From positions 25,552,501-25,616,500 of the forward strand of contig NC_065874.1 of assembly GCF_933775445.1 (NCBI RefSeq): 64,000 nt of DNA, read 5' to 3'. The notes under the pieces are model-generated. The model was given only the letters and a program-made list of their open reading frames with translations, was not told where the DNA came from and ran no database searches. The DNA is from Argentina anserina (taxonomy: Eukaryota > Streptophyta > Magnoliopsida > Rosales > Rosaceae). Below, piece by piece: positions 48,720 to 61,350 of this stretch; position 1 is the stretch's first letter, and every line of letters begins with the position of its first letter. The position numbers were made by a program, and so were the translations under genes.

Positions 48720-49582
48720 ACCAATTGGAGATTAATTTTGTTTAAAATATATTGATGATTGCAATTCTTGCCTCATTCATCAAAAGCGAAATAATGCTTT
48801 TGTCTCTTTAGTGCTACAAATAGGAAAACTCCACCTTAGAATACTCAGTAGCCAAGAGCTATAATACAAATGAAGTCAACGACTAAGCATAATGGAGCTA
48901 TTGTAGCGTTGCACCATGATCTGAATTCTGGAATTTGATCAGTGAAGTGGTTTAAATTTAGGTGAAACGTTTGGATATATATCAATTTTGGGGTTTTCGA
49001 TCAATTATTATCAGTGCCCGATTTTATTAATATCGATAAGCACTCAAATGCTCACTGGACGCCTAAATGAGATCAATTTTCACTCTATTTGCCCCTTAGT
49101 TACACACACACACACAGACATATATATATATATATATATATACTAAAGAAATTAGAATTATAAACTCAGACTCTTAAGAACGCAAATTGATTAAATTTGA
49201 CGTAAAATTTGTAATTCCTTGGAGAATATGAGAGAAGTTGGTAGCTTCAAATTCGAAGACCAACATGATGTCTTTCGTAATTAAATTTAAGGTACCATCG
49301 ATCATGATGGCTTCATATTGAAACCTCTTGATTCCATTTATCGTTGAGAACTTGAGATCTCCTTCTTCTAACGACTAAGTTAGGTTATACCCGTACTTTT
49401 ATGTATGTAATCTGCTTCACATCTTTCCCCACTCGTTGGCTAGTTTGGTGATTATTCTAGAGATTTACTAGAATGACTTAATGGTCAATCTTGTTATTAT
49501 CATCTTTATGAATTCATTTCTTAAATATTTATCCACTGATTTATAGAGTTATGATCGATGCGGTACTCATCGACAACTTGGC
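48720..49582. other. Intergenic region
   Basis: AT-rich, with a CA/TA microsatellite at about 49104-49142. No gene seen. Confidence 0.4.
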
Positions 49583-49590
49583 ATCATGGA

Positions 49591-50118
49591 TAGGGCTGTC
49601 AATTCCGACACAATCTCATAACACGACTCGAAACCCGTATGAAATAAAACGGGTTAAACCCACACGATTAAAAAGCGGGTCAGCGACGGGTCAACCCATC
49701 ATGACTCATTTAATAAACTGGTCAACATCGGGGTTAACCTGCTAACACAAAATAAACTCGCATGACACATTTAATAAAAAATCGAACTAAAATTCTATAT
49801 AAAATACGTGTATACAAGCTATTTAAAATGGTAACACTATATGTATATAAGGGTTTAGTAAGTATTTTCTCATTTTGAAATACAATTTTGGGTAATACAT
49901 TGAATTTTTTTGTTTGATTCTTGCTTCAGTTAGTTATCTTATCTAAAACGACATGATATATTTATTAAATGAGCTAAACGGGTTAGAAACGAGTAACTCG
50001 TTTAATAAATATGTTGAATTTAAGTTTAAAATTTTGACACAATTATTAAATGGAGTTTGAATTTATATTTTATGACACACGAAACACATTAACCCGACAC
50101 AACCTATTGACATGCCTA
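49591..50118. mobile_element. hAT-type MITE, 528 bp
   Basis: Flanks ATCATGGA (49583-49590) and ATCATGCA (50119-50126) match at seven of eight bases. The ends TAGGGCTGTCAAT and ATTGACATGCCTA are imperfect inverted repeats. ACCCG/CGGGT-rich ends surround an AT-rich core. It is non-coding and of the same general class as the element at 44683 but a different family. Confidence 0.8.
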
Positions 50119-50512
50119 ATCATGCATATTGCATGGTGCTTGCTTACTAAGTTGTCCCATCTTATCATGGAAAAGCACTAGCGAAAGTCCTGGACTCTCT
50201 TTTTGGATGATGTCTAAGCAGACACCTAACAATATGAAGTCATGAACAAAATCCAAATAATAATCATAACTTGGCTTCTCAAGACCGGTGCAAATTCATC
50301 ACCTCTGATTCTGGGAACCTGCAATACCCAACAGAATACCCCGGTAATGATCAAATTCATGGACTAGGTAGAAATCCTCTCCATATTACTTATATTGACT
50401 TTAACACCTTTCACATTCAAAACAACTCCTTAATTTCATTTAAATGATATCTTACTTTGTCACGCTGCCTCTGCCAATTTCCTTATTCAAAAATTCACAT
50501 ATGATCAATAAT

Positions 50513-51335
50513 TGATAAAGTGATCTGGGGTTCACATCCAAAACCAATTAGCAACGGATGAAATAGGTCAAACTCTTATAAACTCATATGTTATGTCACA
50601 ATTCCATTATGAGATGCATATTCTCAACACGTCCCTGCACGTATGGCGAATTTTCAAGCCATACACGTGGATAACATTTTGGGTGACGTGGAGCTGTGTG
50701 GCCATTTGGGCTTCACACGTAGACGTGAGTAACCCGCTTTGATACCATGATAAAGTGATATGAGGTTCATATCAAAAATCAATTGGCAATGGATGAAGTG
50801 GGTCAAACTCTTATAAACTCATATGTTATGTCACAATTCCATTATGAGATGCATATTCTTAACACGTCCCTGCACGTATGGCGAATTTTCAAGCCATACA
50901 CGTGAATAACATTTTGGGTGACGTGGAGCCGTGTGGCCATTTGGACTTCATACGTAGACGTGAGTAACCCGCTCTGATACCATGATAAAATGATATGAGG
51001 TTCATATCAAAAATCAATTGGCAATGGATGAAGTGGGTCAAACTCTTATAAACTCATATGTTATGTCACAATTCCATTATGAGATGCATATTCTCAACAC
51101 GTCCCTTCACGTATGGAGAATTTTCAAGCCATACACGTGGATAACATTTTGGGTGACGTGGAGCCGTATGGCCATTTGGGCTTCACATGTAAACGTGAGT
51201 AACCCGCTCTGATACCATGATAAAGTGAGCTGAGGTTCATATCCAAAATCAATTGGCAATGGATAGAGTGGCTCAAACCCTTATAAACTCATATGCTAGG
51301 TCCTAATTCCTAATATTGAATATATATTCTCAACA
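50513..51335 (-). mobile_element. Tandem TRIM array: four LTRs and three internal domains
   Basis: Minus-strand miniature retrotransposon with LTRs at 50513-50629, 50748-50864, 50983-51099 and 51218-51335 (117 or 118 bases). Internal segments are 50630-50747, 50865-50982 and 51100-51217 (118 each). The LTR reads TGTTGAGAATATGC ... TTTATCA on the minus strand. TGGTATCAGAGC follows each LTR directly (first internal segment with one change). The whole array is flanked by a perfect 5-bp duplication ATAAT (50508-50512 and 51336-51340). Nothing is coded. The outermost right LTR is the most diverged. Confidence 0.88.
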
Positions 51336-51502
51336 ATAATGATTGTTATTTGCTAATGTGTCCAACTTTCTATCTTATTACCTTGCACACAGAATGTTCT
51401 CTAGACGTACTCTAGAAGGAGGGAAAGACCTTCCATATTTTCTTAAGAATATATATTAGTGATTTATTGGCATAATCGTATCTGAAGAATTTCAATCTAA
51501 CT

Positions 51503-52391
51503 CTCTTGTCATTTATACAAATTATTATTCGCTCGGTCTAGGTCGGAGCTAAGAATACTGAAACCTAGGGTTTCTGGTGCAGGCGGCGCTAGGTTTCGGC
51601 CTCTCGTTGCGGGATTCTCTATGCGTCAACGACGTGCAAGGGTGGGCTCGGCGCGCGAGATCAAGCTTTGTGCGAGTGGACGTTCTCTTTCTGCAGGTCT
51701 CCATCAACAATAGATTACATGATCGGAAGGCAACGAGCTAGCTTTCAGTGCTGGAGTTGTTTTACTCCTTTCGCTGTTGAGGTTTTCGAATAGAATTTTG
51801 ACGAAGGCGGTGTACGTTGAGGGTTTGGGAAGGCATGGCAACAGCTTTCTGAAGTTTTCTTCTACCGGTGTTCATGATTCCAGGCTAGCTAAGTCGGCGG
51901 ATTGATGCGGCGGCGGAGACCTTTGAGGTTTCGAATCTAACCAAATTCGTTAGTAACAGTGGAAGGTTGTGGGTTGCTGGGCTTTGGCCTTTTGGGCTGT
52001 TTTCTTTATGGGTCAGGTCTTGTTTTCCTTTCTTCTTTGTTGTTATGTGGTTTTGGTTTGTTTTTAAACCTCATAGGTGAAGACCCTCCTTAAATTTCTA
52101 GGTTTTCGACCATTCTTCCGTTCGGGTACACAAATTGATGCCTTAGGCCCAAATCAATTGATGGAGTCATCGGAGCATATTGTTTGAGGAGTTACATACT
52201 TGTTTTGTATTTTCATTCTTTTGTTTTGGACTTTTTTAGACTCTGGTTTTGTTCAATAAACGTGTTTTTGCGCCTTTATTTGCTTTTTTAGTTGTTAGCG
52301 TGTATGAGAGATGACCTGTCATCTCTTGTATTTGATCATTGTGATCGTAAAGTGCTATGCCCAATGAAGTAATATCATTCCCCTTAAAAAA
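51503..52391 (+). mobile_element. LINE-type retroposon without coding sequence, poly(A) end
   Basis: The flanks AATTTCAATCTAACT (51488-51502) and AATCTCAATCTAACT (52392-52406) match at 14 of 15 bases, and the element ends in an A-run (52386-52393). The 5' third is GC-rich (GGCGGCGCTAGG near 51585) and the 3' part is T-rich with CAATAAACG near 52254. It is about 890 bases with no ORF1 or RT. The layout matches the retroposon at 46993-47776. Confidence 0.65.
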
Positions 52392-52406
52392 AATCTCAAT
52401 CTAACT

Positions 52407-53230
52407 GATCTGGTGAGAACTGTATCTACAGAACAGGTCGAATTACTGCATGAAGCTATTCACGATGTAAGATTGATAGCTTTAATAGTTTGATATGTAG
52501 TGTCTGATATTCTCTTGCCAGATAAACATGCTTCATGTTATGCTGTAACAGATATATAATGAGGCTCAAGTAGTTAAAGGTCTTGATTTGCAATGTGGCA
52601 ACATAACCGGTAAAACTATTTGGCAAAAATCTTGAATTTGAATTTGCATAGATAAACATTGAAATGTATGCAATAGTAATCAATATGAAATTTTTTGCAG
52701 GAGTCAGAAACTAATGCAACACCACTAGACCTGATAAACACGCGCTCGGTGAAACTTTATCATCCTAGTACACAGGATCAGAACTGTATGTAACCAGAAG
52801 AATCACAGACGTCTATCACTTATGCCAAAATTTAAAACGTAAATAAGTAAGGATGCATAGACTAGGCTGAATAATCAAACAATGTGCAGTAGCCAGGATT
52901 TCTGTAGCTGCTGAACGTTTTTCTTACAGCGGGTCACCAATTATAGTTTATTCACCGTGGATCACATTTCGTTCTGCATGTGCATATTTGTTGGAAATGA
53001 GAGATCTCACATCTAAGAAGTGATAAATAAAATAGAGATTATAATTGTGTGGATAATACCCAATTGTACCGAGTTCTTTTGTGATTAAATCCAACACATG
53101 TGAGGTGGCTAAGTTAAGACAGTATCGGTACAGTTGGTTTATGGGTCACGCTTGTCGCTGTTTAACAATATTACCTTTAGAGAACGAAGCCGAAATATGA
53201 TCATTAGAAAATACTCAAAATAGTCAAAAC
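52407..53230. other. Intergenic region
   Basis: AT-rich, with nothing recognisable before the LTR at 53231. Confidence 0.35.
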
Positions 53231-53414
53231 TGTTTCAGGATGAAATAATTGTGTATTATTGAATGATATGGGGACCTATATATAGGTATTACAAAACCAC
53301 AATCCCGTAGGATTCGGAGTCCTAATCTATTACGGAGATGCTAATCTATCTCCTAACAAGAAACCTATTAGGCTAAGACACACACAAGGGTAGAATAGTA
53401 ATTCTCCCGGAACA
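53231..53414 (-). repeat. 3' LTR of an antisense Ty1/copia element
   Basis: On the minus strand it reads TGTTCCGGGAGAATTACT to CATCCTGAAACA (184 bases), preceded by the purine tract AAGGGGGAG. The minus-strand block just inside (TTTTACCCAAGAGG ... GGTTTTTACCGAGGCAAC, 53440-53545) is shared with the copia element at 22205-32641. The matching 5' LTR was not found to the right, so the element is truncated or interrupted. Confidence 0.7.
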
Positions 53415-55790
53415 CTCCCCCTTGTGTCGCATGCCTAGGTTGCATGGTGCACACATCGTTGCCTCGGTAAAAACCTTGTCAAGCAAAATAAAAACCTCTT
53501 GGGTAAAAACAAAAGCTTGATCGAAGGAAAAAAGAGCACAATGCACCGTCTACATTTGATAGCATCTTGTGAGGTAGACTCCCCCTGAAGTCTACGAAAC
53601 AACTCCCCCTGATTAGTGCCATAATCATGGAGTACAAAGAACAACGTATACAACGTTCATTACACGCTTCTCAAACGTAGTCTTGGGCCAATGATTAATC
53701 ATTAATCTAGCCACACATCCTTAGATCATACATGCTATACTTAGCCAAACTTAGATCTTAGGAAACAAGATTGCATAACAACTCAAAACGAGAGTTTGCA
53801 ATGAAAATCAGATTCTCGGATAGAATGACCTTCACTCACTTAAATGGCCATAACTTCTTCGTCAAAATAGGTATCAGTGAACCGTAAAATGTTCTGAAAA
53901 GTAGACACCCGTGGCTTTCTAGTGACATAAGGTTCACAACCTCATCCGATCGGAGCAGTTCACAATGCTCTGTCGAAGTTAACTGACTTGCAAATTTCCG
54001 GACAGGACTGTCCTACTTTACTAAAACGGCCATGACTCACTCAATATGATAGCTATGAATGAAAGGTTGATGTCTCTGGAAAGTAGACACATAAACCTTT
54101 CCAACGGTACCAATTTCACCATATTTCATCGAGCGAGCTGTCCTGTAGGTCTCGTTGAAGTTGACCTACGAAACTGGACAGATTCTGATTTGTCACATTT
54201 AATGTGTCTTTCACGAAAAGAATGGGGGAATGGACCAATGAAGGACTGATTTTGGTCCAAGATGGAACCGTACGCATCCTCTACGCTACCAGTGTCGACT
54301 GCTACACCAAGGCGTACGTTGATGTTGCTGGAGCTGCTGGCGGCGTTGGTGTGGATAGGATTTGTGTTGGTTCACTAAGTGTAGAACTAAACCCATGTCA
54401 AAGAAGCAATGCAAGTCCAATGACAATGCATATGCGCATAGTTAATCACGTCATAATGAAAGCAATAGTGTCCCAACAACACTAGCATGTATGAATGTAT
54501 AGCTCATTGAATCTCTTCATCATCTATACTTAGACGGAATAGAGAATCAAGAATTAGCTTCATATGAACACATATGGGTATGAGTTCTTGCAACCGATTG
54601 TACTATGTTCACTCGAACGTCGCAATCTGATTACATAAGCTCTTCATGGTCTGGAGGCATTTAAAGTCCCTCAGGCACTCTCATATCTGCGTCAAGATCC
54701 CTTTACAGATATTCTATGACCACTATTATATGCTGCAAATCAGTTTTCATGGACACTACTACTGATCAAGTAGCGGAAAGCAATTATGTCTATAACGAGA
54801 GAATATAACTCATCGTACTCAATACTAGGATAATGAGACAATCTTTGCGCCATAAGTCCTGCATATATTGCATGACTTCATCTTTCTCATTACACTTACG
54901 AACAACGACCAACATAACAAGTCTAGTTCAGCCTGTATTGATTTTTTCCACTTCGGTCAAGTTGCTCATCGTTGATGCTTTACAACGGAATAAGAGCATA
55001 AGCGAATACATCATCAATCATGGGAGATCAATACACTAAACACACGTGCACGCTGTATACGATCAATTCGTGAGATTTCTATTCTTCTCTAACATCAACA
55101 AAAGGAGTCTGTATCGTCCTACAGAAACTTAGTTGATACACATGTTTAGAGAATATCTCTTGATGATGGGCGAAATACTTGTGCCTACGCACTTCACTTC
55201 TTTCTAGTTTTGATTCTAGAGAATAATGGTCTCCCCCTCATCTAGGCGGGAGCCAAGACCGAAGCTATGACCCTTACTAGTCCATCTTTGCGTTTGCCGC
55301 CCTTGTTTTGTGGTGCAATGCCACGGGCGCCGACAACACCACAGCGTACGATGGTGCCATCGCCGGCTTCCTTCCCACTATCAGGGATGATGCCAACGGT
55401 GCTAGGACCAGGTCATATGAAATTCTCTCATATTCTGAGAGTTCCAACCTTACCGGCACATCAAAGCATTTATGTGCGATCTCGTCACTTTCGCAATATC
55501 AGTAAAGTCATTGAGCATCGAATCTTTGACTTTCTGGAGGTCGATAATGCGTTGGACATTTGCTCACTTTGAGTAGTGCGGGATCTTAATGAGACATAGT
55601 GCCACACCACGTCAATTCCTGGCGTTAAAACCAGAATGGGAGCATTCCATATCTCCCTCTAACGACGGGTAGTATGTCTCATCAAAGTGACCGTATGCTA
55701 ATATCGCAAGGTAGAGATCAACGGTTGTAGATTGGAAATAGCGGACAAGTGTTGGTGATTCATAAATCATAACTAACCAGAATACTTAAT
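53415..55790 (-). pseudogene. Decayed 3' half of the antisense copia element
   Basis: Position and orientation predict RT and RNase H here, but I cannot read their motifs with confidence. The 3' non-coding part (53415-54210) shares words with 31690-32442. Open frames such as 54204-54485 are not recognisable. Confidence 0.45.
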
Positions 55791-56600
55791 CGTTTCAAGT
55801 AGACCCATTGAGATAACTACAATAGAGGCACATAAACAACTTTAACCAAATAGGCGTTTAAGGAAAAGAACGTTGGGATCGTATCCAGTAACCATCTGGT
55901 ACGCACTAAACGCTTGGCAAGTTATGGGTCTAAAACGAATAAGTGTCGCTGCATGCAACATCATTACATATCTCCATGCAAAAATTGGCAGGTTAGTACC
56001 CATAACCAAGTCCGAGCTCTGCTAGATCGTGCAGTGAATGAACATGAGGAATAATATGTTCAACGACGATCCCAGTAGATATGCAAAACGAAATAATCAA
56101 AGTCGTGGAGGTGAACTCTCCAACGGTATCCAATCAAATAGATTTAAGAGGATGGGAAGGTGGTGAGCCCTTAGTATGATGATCATAGCTAAAAACTTTA
56201 GCGAATGCAGCGTTTCTTGTGGAAAGCAAAGCGACGTGTGACCAACGCGTCGATGCTCTTAACCTATACCATAAAAATACCGAAAAATGTCCGTATTCGG
56301 TTGGATAGGGTCCACTAATGTCACCTTAAATACTTTGTAAGAATGGAATGTTCTCGGTTGGAGCCTTAGCAAATAAGGACTTCCTTGAATTCTAGCAAAA
56401 GAACAAGCTTTGCAAAATAAGCGATTGGCATCAGAGATTGTCATGGAGGCATTAGAAGACATGGGAGGCATCACAAGCTCCTGTGAAGGAGGGGATGCCG
56501 CCACCGACGGCCTTAATGCCATGGAGCCGCCGAAATAGGCAGGCTCGGCCTCGCCGTGTGGAGCATGGGTGAGGTGGTCCTCCAATCGCTTCGTGAACAT
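55790..56600 (-). pseudogene. Ty1/copia integrase, decayed
   Basis: On the minus strand a pre-integrase segment with FCKACS (about 56430) is followed by DPIQPNTDIFRYF (about 56310-56270) and, after a frame change, STRWSHVALLSTRNAAFAKLL (about 56240-56180) and GIVVEHIIPHVH (about 56050). These are core blocks of plant copia integrases. Several stops and frameshifts follow, so it is a dead copy. It fixes the minus orientation of the element. Confidence 0.8.
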
Positions 56601-57280
56601 GAAAAATAGATGATAATGTGAATTTCAAAGAACTCGAATCATCATATCTTGTTCAAAATGACCAAAAATGATCATATCAAAACCGAGAAGACAGTAAAAC
56701 TGAACCCATGATTCAAAGAATCTTGAGTTACATAAACTACTGCTGCAGGCAAGTAAAACTATGTCTGCAAGCTAACAAAGCTACTGTCGAAGCTTGAAAG
56801 ATATTGTCAATGAATCAGACAGATTTATTCCTCTCCATTCTTAACACAAATATCAAGATGAAAATCCATCATTGGCATGAATGACCTTTAAAACTTAGCA
56901 AGACACGAATATATACAACACAATCTCCGCACGAGATCCGTAAAACAACTACCTGCGCCGTATGACAGTGTGGGTGGTTACGCAATTAGCAAGACACTCG
57001 ATTTCACGGCGGGACATTCTCAAAATGAAGATTAAGAGAGTCAACGACGTGGTGAACTTCTCTACACAATACAACGTAGGATATTGTAAGAGAGGGGATT
57101 GAAACAAATGGCAATCCCATCGAATGTATCACATGGCAATAGAACTACATTCTTCAACTCAAGAGTTGGAAAAACATGGTATTGGAGCAGTTGAATACCA
57201 AACAATTTGGGTGGTAAAAACCATCCAATTAGTGCGGGTGGTCACCAATAATAATAAAATCATTTGAGCTATGAAACGAA
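56601..57280 (-). other. Decayed copia interior
   Basis: Expected protease/gag region on the minus strand. No motif readable. Confidence 0.3.
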
Positions 57281-57745
57281 TTGGAGAAAACCGGAAAATT
57301 AACCGGAAAACCATGTCAAATTAACTCAAAACCGGGTGAATTTTGGACTAGGAAAACATGGCAGCAAGAACTGCTGAGATATGCCGGAAAAATGACGAGA
57401 AACGACGAAAAAAAACGTCTGAAAAACTCGTCGGAAGCCGGCGGCACCGATTGCCGGAAATCCGGCCGGCGGTGGCCGGACCTGGCCGGTATGGAGGCCG
57501 TAACTTCAGGTCCGACAGGGAACGCCGTCCGGAACCAGATAGCGGTGCCGGAAACGCCGGAAAATGGCCGGACGGCGGCGAATACGCCCGTAAAACGCCA
57601 AAAAACGTTCCGGAAACGCCGGAACAGTAACCGGGAAAAACGACGTCAATTTTTACGTTCCGAGGTCCGTTTTCCAAATTTCAAAGTCCAAAATCACAAT
57701 GTAGTGCTATTGGGGTCCCATGTAACCCAAAAGCGGCCAATTTAA
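57281..57745. repeat. CCGG-rich segment with open frames on both strands
   Basis: A dense run of CCGGAAA, GCCGG and GGCCGG words. Its low complexity explains the long open frames on both strands (57281-57745 plus, 57348-57677 minus). No protein domain. Possibly a non-coding part of the copia element. Confidence 0.5.
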
Positions 57746-59080
57746 AAACCACGTGAGTTACAAACATTGACCATGCATGCTAAGCCAAGGCAAATAAAAT
57801 TCTCACGAGTCCAAGAAAGACGAGAAATTTTATAGAATATGCCAATATTTAATACAATACAAACAAGCTTCCAATTCCAATAGACGACTTAGGATAAAGT
57901 CGAGCAATAATCATGACAATGCCAACGTCATACTTGAAAAATAGTAAGCAGAAGACATAGTCAAAATAGAGTGACTAATCAAAAGTCCGTAGCAACAAAA
58001 TCTTGCATATCGGATTGGGCGGAGCCTTAGCCTGAGGCTCAAAAATGTGCTTACTTGAGAATGGAAGAATGTTACGTTTCCATCTCCAAAATGCCCTCAA
58101 GAAATAGATACATGTGCCAAAAATGGCATGCGTTTCTTTGATGTGGAGTATGCATCAAGGTCAACTCTGATAATACAACGTCATAGACGTTCATTAAATC
58201 ACTTTTAAGTGTGTCCCATAGAATTCGTTATTTTTGGGATCTTTTTGTCAGCAAATAGTGCTGCATCAGAGTAATGAATCAACTCAAATAAATGAGTACG
58301 TAGACCTTGAGATTATCGTTTATAGACATGAGTTTAAGAAAACTCAAACATTCAAATAACAGTCGCGATGGCGACGCATCTATAAGAAACGAGGGTTGTA
58401 TAGGTTTCAAATAATCGAAACTATTCAAGTATGTAACCGGAATTAGAAGGTTGTGATGTATATGGTCACAAAATAATCGATGCATATCGGCGATTCTCAT
58501 GATCGCACCCAAAACAGCGGTGCACTCAGGCGACCACACGAAATCGATATCTTCCTTTTTAAATAATAACGTGACTCCCCCAGGACCGTCACACGAAAAA
58601 CGTCGACCAAGAGGGAAATCATATCCATTTTTGGTCTCATCGGCGTTATAAGAAAGGCCGAAAAAGAAGACATGAAAAAGGCTAATAGCGCTCGATAATT
58701 TATATATATATCTTCAAAAGCAGCAACTTTAAGAAAAACATACTTGTTGGTCTGCCAAATAGACCGCATATAAGTAAATTGCTCTGCAAATCGATCGTTA
58801 TGCATGAAGTTGCTTGTTGAATTCCTTTTTCGATCTTCGTCCGATGATATAAAAATCTTGGGAGGATACGATCGAAATCGTATGTGGATGGCAAAAGTAT
58901 CGTCCATCGCGGCATGAATGTCATCACCATAGTACGACGAGCAATGATTTTTCCTATACGAGCACGTGAAATATCGTTAGAAATAAAAACGTGCCAATGA
59001 ACATTTAAATAATGAAATAGGAAAAAGGAAAAGAAAAAGAAAATATAGTATGAAGCCCAAATGGCTATTGTGCCCAGCTG
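57746..59080. other. Unassigned region
   Basis: AT-rich, with minus-strand open frames (58279-58539, 58497-58907) that I cannot place in a family. Possibly copia gag remnant by position. Confidence 0.3.
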
Positions 59081-59445
59081 CAGGTGTCGCGAGCGGGGCT
59101 GCAGGTGTCGCGAGCGTGCGTGCAGGGGCTGCATGCGGCTGCGATGCGGGGGCTGCAGGGGTGCATGCAGGGGTGATGCAGGGGCAGCGTGCATGGCTGC
59201 GTGCGGGGCTGCATGCGGCTGCGATGCGGGGGCTGCAGGGGTGATGCAGGGGCAGTGTGCAGGGCTGCGTGCGTGCAGGGGCAGTGTGCAGGGCTGCGTG
59301 CGTGCAGGGGCAGCGAGCAAGGCTGCATGTGGCTGCGATGCGGGGGCTGCAGGGGTGATGCAGGGGAAGTGTGCAGGACTGCGTGCGGGGCTGCGTGCGT
59401 GGGTGAAGGGGCAGCGAGCAGGGCCTGCAGGGGCTGTGTGCAGGG
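59080..59445. repeat. GC-rich minisatellite built on GCTGCAGGGG/GCATG
   Basis: Irregular tandem copies of GGCTGCAGGGGTGATGCAGG and GTGCAGGGCTGCGTGCG. It is open in all forward frames and several reverse frames through composition only. It ends exactly at the LTR boundary, with CAGGG (59441-59445) as the candidate target duplication of the next element. Confidence 0.8.
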
Positions 59446-60960
59446 TGTCACGGGCCTACTTACTACGCAGCGGAATATGACCCGTGCGGCGCCAAGGTTA
59501 CTCTTAACCAAGGCCAGCCTAACTCCATATCCATCCATGATGCCAACTTTCTTTTCTTACTTGTGCGCCTCTCGTGTCATTCCGATCTTTCCCTCTTACA
59601 TTCCTTGCTCGTGAGGTTCCACCAATGAAAGCTACTCACACATGAGTCTCACAACTTGTGACTTATCGATCGCTTCCTCGTGTCATGGTACTCCCATGCC
59701 ACTCGCCCAACCGATAGGCTTCCATGTCATCCGCTTACCGATCGCTTCCTTGTGTCATGGTACTCCCACGACACTCGCCCAACCGATAGGCTTCAATGCC
59801 AACCCCTTACCGATCGCTTCCTCGTGTCATGGTGCTCCCATGACACTCGCCCAACCGATAGGCTTCCATGCCAACCCCTTACTAACAAGCGTGCACCTTG
59901 CACCTCATAGCAAGCGGCATGACAGTAGGTCGAGACATTGATGGTCCTCGCTTCCCTCTATCTGACCGTCCCTTGGAAGCATGCGCACGTTACTTGCCTC
60001 CTGAGCATCCATCCTCATGCTCACTCGGCATATAGGCATCCTTTGTCCACACTTCACCCATGGGGATAATCATATGGGCAACTCGGCCCCCAGGGTGTTA
60101 ACTTTGTTGGGCGAGGCTCGCCTCCACGGCTCACCTCCCACATATCATCTGACATCGTATCCGTCTTGCCAGCATATCTTTCATAGGCCACTTGCCCGCA
60201 TCTGCCCACTATAGGCTTCCTTCCTTCTAGCACGGTGTCGCCCTTCCGTGCTTGCTGGCAACTCTTTCCTTTGGGCAAGGTCGAACCCCTAACCTATGCC
60301 CACGTCGCTTTACTCCGTGGCCATTGCGCACCACGGGGTTCCGACACATCTTCCTTAAGCCCACAAGTTCGCCCATGCCGCTGGCATAAGGATCGCCCAC
60401 GTACGAACCTCGCCACCCGCATGGACCCGCAATATCGGCCTACCGGCCAATACTGTCCATGAGACTTCCTGACTCATGGAAACGCATGCCACCACTCTTT
60501 GGTGACATCCGCCCGGCTCCTAGGTTCCCCAAGGTCCCCCAGGAGTGACTTGCTTAGTGCCCCATAAGGCCGGTACCGAGGGTGGTGGAGAGTCAGACAC
60601 CAGGTACCCCCCTTATAGAGCATATTGGAGAAAACTGGACTTTGTAGGAGGAAACATCAAATATCCGAGGAGGGGCAACTTCCATAATTAATTCATACAA
60701 GCTCATAAATATATGTCGTCAAGTGCATTCAACTCTTTTCGACGTCCCGGACATTTTCCGTGTTCAGACTTTTCCCAAATTCCGAGCCTAAGTGCCTCGA
60801 ACCTATAAGTTCGTCTTAATTACGAAACTGCCACCTGGACATGCCACTAGACCGCCAATCACCCTGCAAACAGCCTGCATGTTTGTCGCTCGACACCATC
60901 TCTTCGGCATAGCCCCTAGGAAGTGTCACGATGGCACAACCAATTGTGCAGCTCGTGACA
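59446..60960 (-). repeat. 3' LTR of the young minus-strand element
   Basis: It opens on the minus strand TGTCACGAGCTGCAC after the purine tract and ends GGCCCGTGACA. It contains three direct copies of a 63-bp unit (about 59663-59880, with CTCGCCCAACCGATAGGCTT in each), which creates an apparent 21-residue repeat in one plus-strand frame. That frame is not a gene. Confidence 0.85.
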
Positions 60961-61149
60961 CCCTCCCCCATTTACAATGTCAATGCCCTTCATTGACATG
61001 CACGCCTGCACTAACCTTGAGTGTAGCGCGTGACATCCTCCCCCACTTAATGTCAATGCTCTTCATTGACGTGCAACTCTCGTCCGCTTCTCGCTGGCTC
61101 TATAGGCTTGCTCAATATCATACTTCTTTCAATTATTGTTGTCCCTCCA

Positions 61150-61350
61150 ACCTTGGAATCACATCTCGTGACGACCTTCTCGCGCCCACCTATGAACTTG
61201 GCTAGCATGACTTGTCACAACCTTCTCGCGCCCACTCATGAACTTGGCAGCTGACACACCTTGGTCACAACCTTCTCGCGCCCATTCGTCAACTTGGCAA
61301 ATGACAATGTCTTTACCGCCTACTTGCGCCCATCTGTGAACTTGGCCAAA
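61150..61350. repeat. Degenerate tandem repeat inside the young LTR element
   Basis: About four copies of a 50-60 base unit with CCTTCTCGCGCCCA and GAACTTGGC. A second short direct repeat (GGCCTACTCTTGGCTGCTTA) lies at about 62360-62455. Both are in the non-coding interior. Confidence 0.7.

Noticed and set aside
54204..55572. Several 90-100 codon plus-strand frames
   Set aside because: They lie on the antisense strand of a decayed copia element whose integrase reads on minus.
57281..57745. 154-codon open frame on + and 109-codon frame on -
   Set aside because: The CCGG/GCCGG-rich low complexity leaves several frames open. No domain, and residue composition is only that of the repeated words.
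59061..59614. Long open frames on both strands (139-206 codons) in the GC-rich repeat
   Set aside because: They follow from the GCTGCAGGGG minisatellite, which lacks stops in most frames. The frames run across the LTR boundary.
59642..59941. Plus-strand frame with a 21-residue repeat (PIASSCHG...LAQPIGF), repeated at 62966-63265
   Set aside because: It lies inside an LTR on the opposite strand from transcription and reflects a 63-bp direct repeat in non-coding DNA.
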